DNA from: an uncultured Clostridia bacterium | Lineage (GTDB): Bacteria; Bacillota; Clostridia; Peptostreptococcales; Anaerovoracaceae | Direction: 5' to 3' | DNA length: 12,771 bases | Assembly: GCA_934278925.1 (NCBI GenBank) | Contig: CAKQWJ010000039.1 | Coordinates: forward strand, 1-12,771 | Shown: positions 5,421 through 12,594 of the stretch, piece by piece | Layout of the letters: each line of letters starts with the position of its first letter | Position numbering within the stretch: the stretch's first letter is position 1 | The notes under the pieces: generated by a model | What the model was told of the DNA's origin: nothing | Databases searched by the model: none | The model's input: only the letters and a program-made list of their open reading frames with translations | Made by a program: the position numbers and the translations under genes

Positions 5421-6464
5421 ATGTATAAGATTTTGAAGATTGAGGGAGATATAATTCTTTTAGGAGATGAGGATAAAAAAATTCTCCCTGTCAACAAAGC
5501 GGACTTTAGTTACGACAATCCGGAAATTGGAGATGTGGTGCAGGTGTTTCAGAATGATGATTCTATGCTTGTGGTAAAAGTAGAATCCGATCAAAAGAAA
5601 GCTTCTGGTGATGTTTCACCGTCTGAAAAAAATACTACTAAGATATCTGGAAAAATATTCAGAAGTGGAAATAGTACAAAACCACTGTATAAGAAACCAT
5701 GGTTTATTGGTCTAATGGTGGTGGTATTGTTAATATTCATTGGTATAATTGGTGGGTCCGGAAAGACGGATACGTCACTTATCCCAGCAAAGGAAATGAA
5801 TAATCTTTATGCAAATCCGGATGAGTATGAAGGTCGAACAGTAAAGTTGACCGGACGAGTATTTAATACTGAAAAAGACGGCGATTCAACTTTTATTCAG
5901 TTGTACTATGACGCTGAAAACAACAATCAAGATACTGTTGTAATTACTGATAATCCAGATGTAAAAGTTAGCGATGATGATTATATCCGTGTTGAGGGCA
6001 GCGTGGATGGAGAGTTCTCCGGTGAAAATATGCTAGGAGGTGAAATTTCTTGTCCGCAAATATCCGCAACAAAGATTGAGAAGATTAGCGCGACGGAAGC
6101 CATTCCGGCAGAAAAAACCGTTAAGGTAAATAAAACAATTACGAGAGGAAATTATAAGGCCACTGTAAAAAAGGTAGACTTTACGGGACAGAACGTGAGA
6201 ATCTATCTTAACGTGAAAAATAACAGTTCTGAAGATTTTGACAATTATCCTGACCAGGGAAAGGTAATTCAGGGTGGAAAACAGTACGAGGCAGAATATG
6301 ACTTTAATTATCCGGATCCGAGCACATCTATTAAATCAGGAGCTTCTTCAGCATCTGTAATTGTATTCAAAGGCGTAAAACAATCTGACTTCAAGTATAC
6401 GTTTGGTGGATATGATTCTGAATATAATGATGTGGAATTTAGTTTCGATATCAAAGTAAAATAG
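5421..6464 (+). CDS. Membrane-anchored OB-fold (tRNA_anti-like) protein
   Basis: This 347-residue protein has four parts. Residues 1-55 match the N-terminal domain of the preceding TM2 protein. A polar linker follows, then a single membrane helix at about 93-112 with a positively charged flank before it (KPLYKKPW), so the C-terminal part is expected outside the cell. Residues about 120-222 resemble the OB-fold tRNA_anti-like family, with MNNLYANPDEYEGRTVKLTG typical of its start. Residues about 233-346 look like an immunoglobulin-like beta domain of the DUF4352 type. GAGGGGG (5405-5411) precedes the ATG by 9 bases, and the gene starts 47 bases after the TM2 gene. The composition is AT-rich like its neighbours. 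The domain calls are by eye from pattern and topology. No enzymatic motif is seen. Confidence 0.7.
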   Translation: MYKILKIEGDIILLGDEDKKILPVNKADFSYDNPEIGDVVQVFQNDDSMLVVKVESDQKKASGDVSPSEKNTTKISGKIFRSGNSTKPLYKKPWFIGLMVVVLLIFIGIIGGSGKTDTSLIPAKEMNNLYANPDEYEGRTVKLTGRVFNTEKDGDSTFIQLYYDAENNNQDTVVITDNPDVKVSDDDYIRVEGSVDGEFSGENMLGGEISCPQISATKIEKISATEAIPAEKTVKVNKTITRGNYKATVKKVDFTGQNVRIYLNVKNNSSEDFDNYPDQGKVIQGGKQYEAEYDFNYPDPSTSIKSGASSASVIVFKGVKQSDFKYTFGGYDSEYNDVEFSFDIKVK

Positions 6465-6494
6465 GCAGCTGGTGAAGACTGCTAGGAGAGTGAA

Positions 6495-7337
6495 ATGAAA
6501 AAGATGCATTTACCAAATATGTTTAGGACAGCGTTGTTTATTCTGACAATGCTAATATACTCTTGTATATCTGTAATTGCTGCAGATACTGCCGAAAACG
6601 ATGTTCAGACGGCGGAACGGATATACATGAATCAAACTAAATCGATAACTATTGATAACCAACACCGCGATGAAGATGAATCTTGTTATTGGGATTATTA
6701 TTACAAATTTACACCAAATACATCCACCGTGTATGAAATTAATTCTACCGTGTTGAAAAAGAACAGAATAGAGGTAACCGATTCTGAGGGGGAATACATA
6801 GGCGATACCGGCTGGGATCAGTATACAAACAAAGTTAACATTGCAGTTAAATTGAAAAAGGGTCAAACGTACTACATCAATGTACAAGGCAACTTTGACG
6901 GTACTATAGAATCCATTAAAACAACAATAAAGAAGCATAGTCATTTCCTGGGAAAGAACTATTACAATTATGAAGATACTTTGAAATATCGTCAGTGTTT
7001 GTGTACAGGTTGCTATTATCGTAAATACGTGTTTAGAAACAAGCCGGAAATCTCCAAACTGACCAGGGGAAAGAAATCTTTTAAAATGAAAATTAAATAT
7101 AACAAGGAGTGGTTTGATAAATTTCGTATTGAAGTTTCGACGAATAAGAAATTCAAGAACGCAAGATACGCGAATATTTCCGGACAATACAGAAGTATCA
7201 AAGTCGTAAAAGGCATCAAACGAAAAAAGACATACTATGTGCGTGTAAGAGCATATGTGAAGGATAAAGACTCTGAAGGAAACAGTTTTTCTGCATACAG
7301 TCCTTGGTCGAAGGTAAGAAAAATAAAAACAAAGTAA
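6495..7337 (+). CDS. Secreted protein with PPC-like and fibronectin III-like domains
   Basis: This 280-residue protein begins with a classical signal peptide: Lys residues at 2-3, a hydrophobic core at about 12-28, and likely cleavage near A29/A30. A cysteine at 24 lies in a poor lipobox, so lipidation is unlikely. Residues about 40-145 resemble the bacterial pre-peptidase C-terminal beta sandwich (YYYKFTPNTSTVYEINS, LKKGQTYYINVQG). A short segment with three cysteines (C168, C170, C173) follows. Residues about 184-279 resemble a fibronectin type III repeat of the kind common in clostridial surface proteins (KKTYYVRVRAYVK ... YSPWSKVRKIKTK). No LPXTG or transmembrane anchor is seen at the C-terminus, so it is probably released or held by wall interactions. 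AGGAG precedes the ATG by 6 bases. It is the third gene of the cluster, 30 bases after the second. Confidence 0.7.
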   Translation: MKKMHLPNMFRTALFILTMLIYSCISVIAADTAENDVQTAERIYMNQTKSITIDNQHRDEDESCYWDYYYKFTPNTSTVYEINSTVLKKNRIEVTDSEGEYIGDTGWDQYTNKVNIAVKLKKGQTYYINVQGNFDGTIESIKTTIKKHSHFLGKNYYNYEDTLKYRQCLCTGCYYRKYVFRNKPEISKLTRGKKSFKMKIKYNKEWFDKFRIEVSTNKKFKNARYANISGQYRSIKVVKGIKRKKTYYVRVRAYVKDKDSEGNSFSAYSPWSKVRKIKTK

Positions 7338-7378
7338 AAAACATATTAATCGGTATCAATGCATGGATATATTGCATG

Positions 7379-7416
7379 AAAAGGCTGCTTCACAAATCGC
7401 GTGAAGCAGCCTTTTT
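7379..7416. terminator. Bidirectional terminator between convergent genes
   Basis: AAAAGGCTGCTTCAC (7379-7393) pairs perfectly with GTGAAGCAGCCTTTT (7401-7415) around a 7-base loop. T runs follow on both strands. It lies between the stop of the secreted-protein gene at 7337 and the end of the convergent LysR gene at 7448, so it can stop transcription from both sides. Confidence 0.9.
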
Positions 7417-7447
7417 GTCTTGGCTATTTGATGGTTTAAGTCACCCC

Positions 7448-8365
7448 CTACATAACCTTCTCGTAGAAGGTATCCAAGGAATCCCGGATGGTCTGGAAGA
7501 AGTCCGTGGCGCAGCGGGCGTAGTGCCGGTTTCGCGAGGTCATTAAGCTGATGTCAACGGTGTGACCCAGTCCCTCCAGTTCCAAGGTCCGCAGGCCCGC
7601 TTGAACGATGGAACCTTCCTTATAGTACGCGAAGGATTTGGCGCAGAACATGGCGGCATCGAATCGCTTGCACAGGGAGGCCTGAACGGCGTATTCGCTG
7701 ACGTTGATGATGTTGTTCAGTTCGATGTTCCGGCTCTCCAGGAACGGGTCGATAAGAAAACTGGTGGTACTGTCGGACAGATCGCGGATGAAGGGAAGAT
7801 CGGCATAATCGGCGATATCCACCGCGGTGGCATCGCCGGTCCGCTCCCGGGCGATGTGGTCCGGAACGGCCAGATACACCGGATCCTGGAAGAGCAGTTC
7901 CTTCTGCAGGTTCCGGTGCGGGACGGCGTTTACCGCAATGATGCCGTCTAGTTTGTTGTCCAACAGCATGGATTCCAGCTTCATGGTGATATCGGAATAC
8001 AGGTGGATTTTCACGTGAGGATGGGCGATGTGGTACCGGGTGATGATGTCAGCGGCAAAAGCACGCACTCGGGAGACGCTGATGCCGATGGAGACTTCGC
8101 CGGCGTCCCCGCTGTTGATTTCCGAAATGGTCTGGCGCACATCCCGGTCCATGGCTTCCTGGCGGAGAAGCATATCCCGGAGAACTTCTCCGGCCGGGGT
8201 CAGCTGCACTTTCGGTTTTCGAATGACCAGCGTGGTTCCGTAATCCTCTTCCAGTTTCTTGATGTGCTCGCTGATGCCCTGCTGGGTGATGAAGATTTTG
8301 TCCGCAGCGCGGGTGAAGTTGAGTGTTTCGCTGAGCGCCAGAAAGGCGCGTTCGCTGTTGGTCAT
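7448..8365 (-). CDS. LysR-family transcriptional regulator
   Basis: This 305-residue protein has the usual LysR length. Residues about 3-62 form the winged helix-turn-helix (LNFTRAADKIFITQQGISEHIKKLEEDYG), close to the family consensus, and end in LTPAGE. Residues about 90-300 form the periplasmic-binding-protein-like effector domain. It should bind DNA as a tetramer and respond to a small ligand, but the ligand cannot be read from sequence. AGGAG lies 6 bases before the ATG. The gene converges on the AT-rich cluster and diverges from the potassium channel. LysR proteins often regulate the divergent gene, but the intervening RNA unit and the distance of nearly 400 bases make that only a possibility here. 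The dehydratase operon is another candidate target. GC content by eye is similar to the dehydratase operon. Confidence 0.9.
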   Translation of the reverse strand: MTNSERAFLALSETLNFTRAADKIFITQQGISEHIKKLEEDYGTTLVIRKPKVQLTPAGEVLRDMLLRQEAMDRDVRQTISEINSGDAGEVSIGISVSRVRAFAADIITRYHIAHPHVKIHLYSDITMKLESMLLDNKLDGIIAVNAVPHRNLQKELLFQDPVYLAVPDHIARERTGDATAVDIADYADLPFIRDLSDSTTSFLIDPFLESRNIELNNIINVSEYAVQASLCKRFDAAMFCAKSFAYYKEGSIVQAGLRTLELEGLGHTVDISLMTSRNRHYARCATDFFQTIRDSLDTFYEKVM

Positions 8366-8418
8366 GGGAAACTCCTTTTTTGTGTTTTTAAACTAAACGA
8401 ATCTGTTAATGATTAAAC

Positions 8419-8447
8419 ATTATACCACAAGTAAATACTTGTTTAAA
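8419..8447 (-). promoter_or_regulatory. LysR gene promoter with 16 bp palindromic operator candidate
   Basis: On the minus strand a perfect TATAAT (8424-8419), preceded by an extended -10 TG, lies 17 bases from a weak -35 TTTAAA (8447-8442). The spacer is covered by a palindrome, ACAAGTA-AA-TACTTGT (8427-8442), with perfect 7-base arms. A protein bound there would block RNA polymerase, as in autorepression. A smaller dyad TTAATGATTAA lies at 8406-8416, downstream of the -10. Confidence 0.55.
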
Positions 8448-8463
8448 TACAAAAAATTACTGT

Positions 8464-8492
8464 TTTTCAATTGTCCCAAAATAGAGTATATT
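8464..8492 (+). promoter_or_regulatory. Putative promoter of orphan RNA
   Basis: The -35-like TTTTCA (8464-8469, 4 of 6) is 17 bases from TATATT (8487-8492, 5 of 6). The predicted start is close to G8499, the first base of a hairpin. It points away from the LysR gene. The match is moderate and rests partly on the terminator that follows. Confidence 0.4.
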
Positions 8493-8498
8493 AATGTT

Positions 8499-8601
8499 GC
8501 TAAGAGATAGAACTTAGCTGTGAAAAAGCCAACCATTAACCATAAACCTTATAGATTCAGGAACGGAGCGTATCCATCGGATACGTTCTTTTTCTGTTTT
8601 T
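8499..8601 (+). ncRNA. Candidate small RNA or orphan terminated leader
   Basis: About 100 bases lie between a plausible promoter and a terminator, with no reading frame. A 5' hairpin GCTAAG (8499-8504) / CTTAGC (8513-8518) has an 8-base loop. A single-stranded stretch rich in A and C follows (8519-8565, with ACCATTAACCATAAACC). The 3' end is a terminator stem, GAGCGTATCC (8566-8575) with GGATACGTTC (8579-8588), then TTTTTCTGTTTTT. I could not match it to a riboswitch class I know. The channel gene downstream has its own promoter-like sequence at 8686-8714, so this looks like an independent transcript. A prematurely terminated leader of the channel gene is the alternative. Confidence 0.4.
8566..8601 (+). 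terminator. Rho-independent terminator in the LysR-channel intergenic region
   Basis: GAGCGTATCC (8566-8575) pairs with GGATACGTTC (8579-8588) over 10 positions, one a G-U wobble, with a 3-base loop. T5, CTG and T5 follow. No gene on the plus strand ends upstream of it within this intergenic region, so it either ends a small RNA or attenuates a leader. Confidence 0.75.
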
Positions 8602-8685
8602 GGGATACTTTTAAAATAGACAGCGGCACTGAAAAAATATTCAGATTTAGTTAAAGTTTGTGAATGATAGGACACTATTTCACAA

Positions 8686-8714
8686 TTGCATCGGGATGCG
8701 GGACTGTCTATAAT
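8686..8714 (+). promoter_or_regulatory. Probable promoter of the potassium channel gene
   Basis: A perfect -10 TATAAT (8709-8714) lies 17 bases after TTGCAT (8686-8691), whose TTG fits the -35. Transcription would begin near 8721, about 28 bases before the ATG at 8749. Confidence 0.5.
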
Positions 8715-8748
8715 GAAATCAAGGATTTTTGGAATGAGGTTTTAATGT

Positions 8749-9987
8749 ATGGAAACAAAAACAAGAACGGAAGAAACCCCGTGGAGCCGTCTGCAGCACC
8801 GGCTCTTTCGAATGGTATCCATCGGCACGGTGTCGGACCCCTTGAGCCTGGGTTACGACATCTTCAGTTCCCTGGCGCTGATCGTCAACCTGACCGCCGC
8901 CTTTATGATGACCTACGATCATCTGGCACAGGCCTACGGCACCGGACTGACGCCGGTGCTGGAAGTGACCACGGCCTTCTTCGGCGTGGATTACATCCTT
9001 CGCCTGCTCACGGCGGAGTGCCTGTATCCAAATGTAGGAAAGGGAAAGGCCATGGGCAAGTACGCGATGTCCGGTGCCGGCCTGATTGATCTGCTGTCCT
9101 TCCTTCCGGCCTACCTGCCGATAATGTTTCCGGGAGGCGCCACCGCCTTCCGCATGTTTCGGGTGGCGCGAATTCTGCGCCTCTTCCGCATCAACCGGTA
9201 CTACGACTCCCTTAATGTCATTTCTCAGGTGCTCGTTCGGAAACGTCAGCAGCTCCTGTCCTCTTTTTTTATCATATTGGTGCTGATGATGGCATCCAGT
9301 CTGTGCCTCTACAGCGTGGAGCATGACGCCCAGCCGGAGGTGTTCCGGAACGCCTTTTCCGGAATCTGGTGGTCCGCCTCCACCTTGCTCACCATCGGCT
9401 ACGGCGACATCTATCCCATCACTACGCTGGGCAAAACCTTCGGCATCCTCATCGCTTTCCTGGGCGTGGGCATGGTGGCCATCCCGACGGGTATCATTTC
9501 CGCCGGTTTTGTGGAGCAATATCAGCGGATTCAGAAGCTCAGCGAGTACGGGCTGGAGGCGGACATCCATTTCATTCAGGTGATGCTGAAGCCGAAGGAT
9601 GAGTGGTGTGGGCGTCCGGTTCGGGAGACAGCGCTTCCGTCCGGGCTGATGATTGTGGTGATCCTGCGGGGAACGGAGACGAAAATGCCCCACGGCGATG
9701 TGCGCCTCCGGGCCGGCGATCGGCTGATTCTCAGCGGCGAATCCCCTCGCAGCAACGAGAACATGGAGCTGAAGGAAATCGTGCTGCATCGCAGCCACCC
9801 GTGGGTGGGGGAGCGGATTCGGTCACTGGACATTTCTCGGCGCAGCTTCATCGTTCTCCTAAAGCGCCACGGCCGGGGCATCGTGCCAAAAGGCAATGTG
9901 ACACTGATGGAAGGCGACCGGCTGACGATGTATACCATAAAAGAAGGAACGGAAGAGCCGGAGGAATTGCCGAGACCCATCGTGTAG
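8749..9987 (+). CDS. Voltage-gated-type potassium channel with two RCK_C-like domains
   Basis: This 412-residue membrane protein has six transmembrane segments. S1 is about 35-55, S2 about 67-88 and S3 about 105-125. S4 carries arginines at every third position (R135, 138, 141, 144, 147, 150). S5 is about 168-190, and S6 about 228-253. The pore holds the potassium selectivity filter TIGYGD (215-220). The cytoplasmic tail has two TrkA-C/RCK_C-like modules (about 270-331 and 339-399), each ending in a GDRL motif (323-326, 389-392). No Rossmann-type RCK_N domain is present. RCK_C domains bind regulatory ligands in related transporters, and in Bacillota some bind cyclic di-AMP. GAGGT lies upstream of two close ATGs (8745 and 8749); only the one at 8749 is in frame. 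It should carry potassium flux set by voltage and a ligand. Confidence 0.85.
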   Translation: METKTRTEETPWSRLQHRLFRMVSIGTVSDPLSLGYDIFSSLALIVNLTAAFMMTYDHLAQAYGTGLTPVLEVTTAFFGVDYILRLLTAECLYPNVGKGKAMGKYAMSGAGLIDLLSFLPAYLPIMFPGGATAFRMFRVARILRLFRINRYYDSLNVISQVLVRKRQQLLSSFFIILVLMMASSLCLYSVEHDAQPEVFRNAFSGIWWSASTLLTIGYGDIYPITTLGKTFGILIAFLGVGMVAIPTGIISAGFVEQYQRIQKLSEYGLEADIHFIQVMLKPKDEWCGRPVRETALPSGLMIVVILRGTETKMPHGDVRLRAGDRLILSGESPRSNENMELKEIVLHRSHPWVGERIRSLDISRRSFIVLLKRHGRGIVPKGNVTLMEGDRLTMYTIKEGTEEPEELPRPIV

Positions 9988-10100
9988 CGGCGAGACGGAG
10001 GACCCGGAATTACCTAAAATCGCCCGAAACTTCTTTTAAGAAAAATAATCTGTCGTGACAAGAAATTCAATTTTTTGTTGTGTTTCGTTCATAAAAAGCA

Positions 10101-10130
10101 TTGCTTTCCCGATGTTTTTAATGCTAAAAT
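10101..10130 (+). promoter_or_regulatory. Probable promoter of the HD-domain gene
   Basis: TTGCTT (10101-10106) and TAAAAT (10125-10130, 5 of 6) are separated by 18 bases, with an extended -10 TG (10122-10123). The predicted start near 10137 gives a leader of about 115 bases. In that leader GGTGTTTTG (10141-10149) can pair with CGGAACACC (10191-10199), two positions as G-U, enclosing smaller possible stems. No known riboswitch was recognised. The rest of 9988-10253 shows no gene and no clear terminator for the channel gene. Confidence 0.4.
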
Positions 10131-10253
10131 TATTATGTTGGGTGTTTTGAGGAGGCCGTGGACTTCAAGAAAACCACATAAATGTGCCACCGGAACACCA
10201 GAATTCAGATATAGTATAAGGAAGGTAATGGTCAAGAGTCAGAAAGGAGCACT

Positions 10254-10796
10254 ATGGCAGGAAAGGTTGTTACATCTTATCTGAATAAATACGGAAAGAA
10301 TATCGTAGACTCTCCGGAATTCGAACAGGCAATGAATCAACGGCACCACCTGAGAAGTTCGGTGGGAATGCACACCATGCGTGTGGTTGCAGCCAGCGTT
10401 TGGATTTGCTATCTGCTGAAGAAGATTCACGTACATACGGACAGCGAATCGGTGGTGAAAGGGGCGCTGTGCCACGATCTGGGAATTCTGGACCGGGACG
10501 AGAAATTTGATAATAACAAGGAATGCTATCGGGAGCACCCGGTGGAATCCGTGGAAGTGGCGAAGAAGCTGCTTCCGGATCTGAGTGAGAAGTCGGAAGA
10601 GATTATCCGGACCCACATGTGGCCGGTGACTTCGGAGCTTCCTACTTGCCGGGAAGGCGTCATCGTCTCCCTGGCGGACAAGGTGGTTGCCGTTCGGGAC
10701 TTCCTCAGCTTCGGCGAAAGCCGTTTCACGGATGGGGAAAGCTATTCCGCACCGGCATTGCAAGGCATGGAGAACCGGAACCGGTATTCCGCATAA
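10254..10796 (+). CDS. HD-domain metal-dependent phosphohydrolase
   Basis: This 180-residue protein is a single HD domain. The metal-binding set is visible as H40 (GMHTMRV), H74-D75 (CHDLG), H95 (EHPVES), H121 (RTHMWP) and D142 (SLADK). The extra histidines at 95 and 121 are typical of the larger HD phosphohydrolase group, which cleaves phosphate esters such as nucleotides or cyclic dinucleotides. There is no signal peptide or membrane segment, so it acts in the cytoplasm. The substrate cannot be read from sequence. AGGAG lies a few bases before the ATG at 10254. It stands alone between the channel gene and the insertion sequence. Composition matches the channel and LysR genes, not the AT-rich island. 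Confidence 0.85.
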   Translation: MAGKVVTSYLNKYGKNIVDSPEFEQAMNQRHHLRSSVGMHTMRVVAASVWICYLLKKIHVHTDSESVVKGALCHDLGILDRDEKFDNNKECYREHPVESVEVAKKLLPDLSEKSEEIIRTHMWPVTSELPTCREGVIVSLADKVVAVRDFLSFGESRFTDGESYSAPALQGMENRNRYSA

Positions 10797-10808
10797 TGAG
10801 GTAATAAG

Positions 10809-10849
10809 AAAAAAGGGGCTGTCGCATTAACAACAAATAAGACAGCTCC
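10809..10849 (-). terminator. Terminator for leftward transposase transcription
   Basis: On the minus strand GGAGCTGTC pairs with GACAGCCCC (10849-10841 with 10823-10815) over 9 positions with one wobble and a 17-base loop. TTTTTT follows immediately. It therefore faces transcripts leaving the transposase gene. GGGGCTGTC at 10815 also resembles ends seen in this kind of insertion sequence, so the hairpin may mark or overlap the element's left end. Confidence 0.6.
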
Positions 10850-10860
10850 AAAGACAAAAT

Positions 10861-10922
10861 GAAACAGGCAGGCAATAACCGAATTTTTCATTCAGCTATT
10901 GTTTGCCTGTTTCTTTCATTTT
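10861..10922. terminator. Long hairpin downstream of the transposase gene
   Basis: GAAACAGGCAGGCAATA (10861-10877) pairs with TATTGTTTGCCTGTTTC (10897-10913) over 17 positions, two as G-U wobble on the plus strand, with a 19-base loop. T-rich sequence follows on both sides (TTTCATTTTT on the plus strand). It lies between the HD gene and the end of the transposase gene and could end transcripts from either side or block read-through into the element. Confidence 0.55.
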
Positions 10923-10957
10923 TGAGCACAATAAAAGAACTATTCTGCATTATCTGC

Positions 10958-12574
10958 TTAAACTTCGTACAAATGCTGTCCGAGCTGCTTTTTCTGTATG
11001 TGTCTATGAAGATTTTCTATGTTTTGGGCTATCGCCATAAGCACGCTTTCAGCATATACATTCGCTTGTCCTCGACACAGGAATTGTCTGAACTTTTGAT
11101 CCTCTTTCCATAGAGCAAATGCGCCCTCCGCTTGAATGCTTCGATTAACTCGGAGCTGAACACCTTTTTCGCTCGTTATCCGATCGAGACATTCTCTTCT
11201 TTGCCTTTCAAATTTTCTTGAAACGGACAACGTTTTGTAACGTTTCTCTTCTGGGATTTTCCAGTTTCTTCCCTTTATACATTCCGATTTATGTGGGCAC
11301 TGATTACAGTCATAGCAACGGTATACTGTTTCCTTCCGGATATAGCCGGTACTAGTTTTTCTATTTTTATTTCCGCGAGTGTACAGTCGGCAACCTCTTT
11401 TGCATATGTAGAAATCTCCGTCCGGATTGTACATCATATTCTCTTTGCGACTAATGTCTGTCTTATACTTTTTTCGTTTGGATATTTCGTAATTCGCAGG
11501 CTTAATCATCGCAACAATTCCATGATTTTCCAGGAAGCTATAATTTTCTTCGCTTTCGTATCCTGCATCAGCAACTACTACCGGATATTTGTGATGAAGA
11601 GAAGTTTCCATCCCTCTTAAAAATGGAATTAAAGTCATCGTATCGGTAGGCCTTGGAGATAACGTAAGCCAGGAAATATATCCAGAATCTACACCTAGTT
11701 GCAGATTGTATGCAGGCTTCAATTGCCCATTCATCATCGAATCTTCCTTCATACGCATGAAAGTCGCATCGTGGTCGGTTTTGGAATAACTATTGCGACT
11801 GCCAAGTATACGGAGTTTTTTAGAATATTCCTGAAGCCGTGCAGTATACTCTTCCATAAGTTCAATGTGTTTTTGAAGTTGTGTTTTACGATGTCCTACA
11901 CCATGTACAAATTCAATTCCTTCCTCATCCTTAATTCTATAAAGTTTCTTAAGAATTTTACCGAGATGCTTTTCTTTAACTTCTCCATGCCATATCTCTT
12001 TGAGGCCATAAGTTTTGACACATTCCTGAACTAGAAGAGCGATCCTGTCTAGCAGCCTTGCCTGATTCTTTGTTACGGATTTCTTCCATACAAAAGTATA
12101 TTTGTTGGCATTTGCTTCAATCTTGGTCCCGTCTATGAATATTTCGTTTCCGCCAATTTCTCCAAGTTCCATGAGATAATTTACAGTCAAAGAAAGGTAT
12201 TTCTCTGCGACCTGGCTGAAATGAATCGAACGAAATCTAGCGATGGTGGCATGGTCCGGTGCGGATCGCCCTTCGAGCAAGTACATGTAATTAATATCTC
12301 TATTACAAGCTTTTTCAATTCCGCGAGAGGAATAATTTTTTTCATGGTAAGCATACAACATAATCTTCAACATCTGTCGCGGGCTCACTTGATTTTCCTT
12401 TACTTTGGAATAGGTCGAATACAGATCGCTCAGATCCAGTTCCTCCACAAAATGACCTAGGAGTCTCACGCAGTCGTCCTCGGGAATAATTCGTCCGATT
12501 TCGATTGGAAGTTTTAGTTGATATGGGCGTGAAAACAACGTATAATTTTGACGTAAAATATTTTCTGATTTCAT
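10958..12574 (-). CDS. IS1182-family DDE transposase
   Basis: This 538-residue transposase is full length for the family. The N-terminal DUF772-type region (about 20-115) contains SPRQMLKIMLYAYHEKNYSSRGIEKA. The probable catalytic residues are D148 (FIDGTKIEANANKY), D336 (VVADAGYES) and E483 (SIQAEGAFA). A cysteine-rich, possibly zinc-binding, insert lies between the second D and the E (C391, C395, C420, C423, C426, C432). It is a cut-and-paste or related transposition enzyme acting on its own element. No frameshift or stop interrupts it, so it may be active. The ATG at 12574 is the first after an in-frame stop. No good ribosome binding site is found 5-13 bases upstream, and a GGAG about 20 bases away is buried in a hairpin. 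Confidence 0.9.
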   Translation of the reverse strand: MKSENILRQNYTLFSRPYQLKLPIEIGRIIPEDDCVRLLGHFVEELDLSDLYSTYSKVKENQVSPRQMLKIMLYAYHEKNYSSRGIEKACNRDINYMYLLEGRSAPDHATIARFRSIHFSQVAEKYLSLTVNYLMELGEIGGNEIFIDGTKIEANANKYTFVWKKSVTKNQARLLDRIALLVQECVKTYGLKEIWHGEVKEKHLGKILKKLYRIKDEEGIEFVHGVGHRKTQLQKHIELMEEYTARLQEYSKKLRILGSRNSYSKTDHDATFMRMKEDSMMNGQLKPAYNLQLGVDSGYISWLTLSPRPTDTMTLIPFLRGMETSLHHKYPVVVADAGYESEENYSFLENHGIVAMIKPANYEISKRKKYKTDISRKENMMYNPDGDFYICKRGCRLYTRGNKNRKTSTGYIRKETVYRCYDCNQCPHKSECIKGRNWKIPEEKRYKTLSVSRKFERQRRECLDRITSEKGVQLRVNRSIQAEGAFALWKEDQKFRQFLCRGQANVYAESVLMAIAQNIENLHRHIQKKQLGQHLYEV

Positions 12575-12594
12575 ATTGATATTTTACCATGAAT

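Noticed and set aside
8499..8748. Known riboswitch (cyclic di-AMP ydaO type, fluoride, preQ1) before the potassium channel
   Set aside because: None of the conserved core motifs I know for these classes are present, and the channel appears to have its own promoter after the terminator.
10859..11113. Small plus-strand reading frame between HD gene and transposase
   Set aside because: It runs through the hairpin at 10861-10913 and overlaps the 3' end of the transposase gene on the other strand; no ribosome binding site or family signal.
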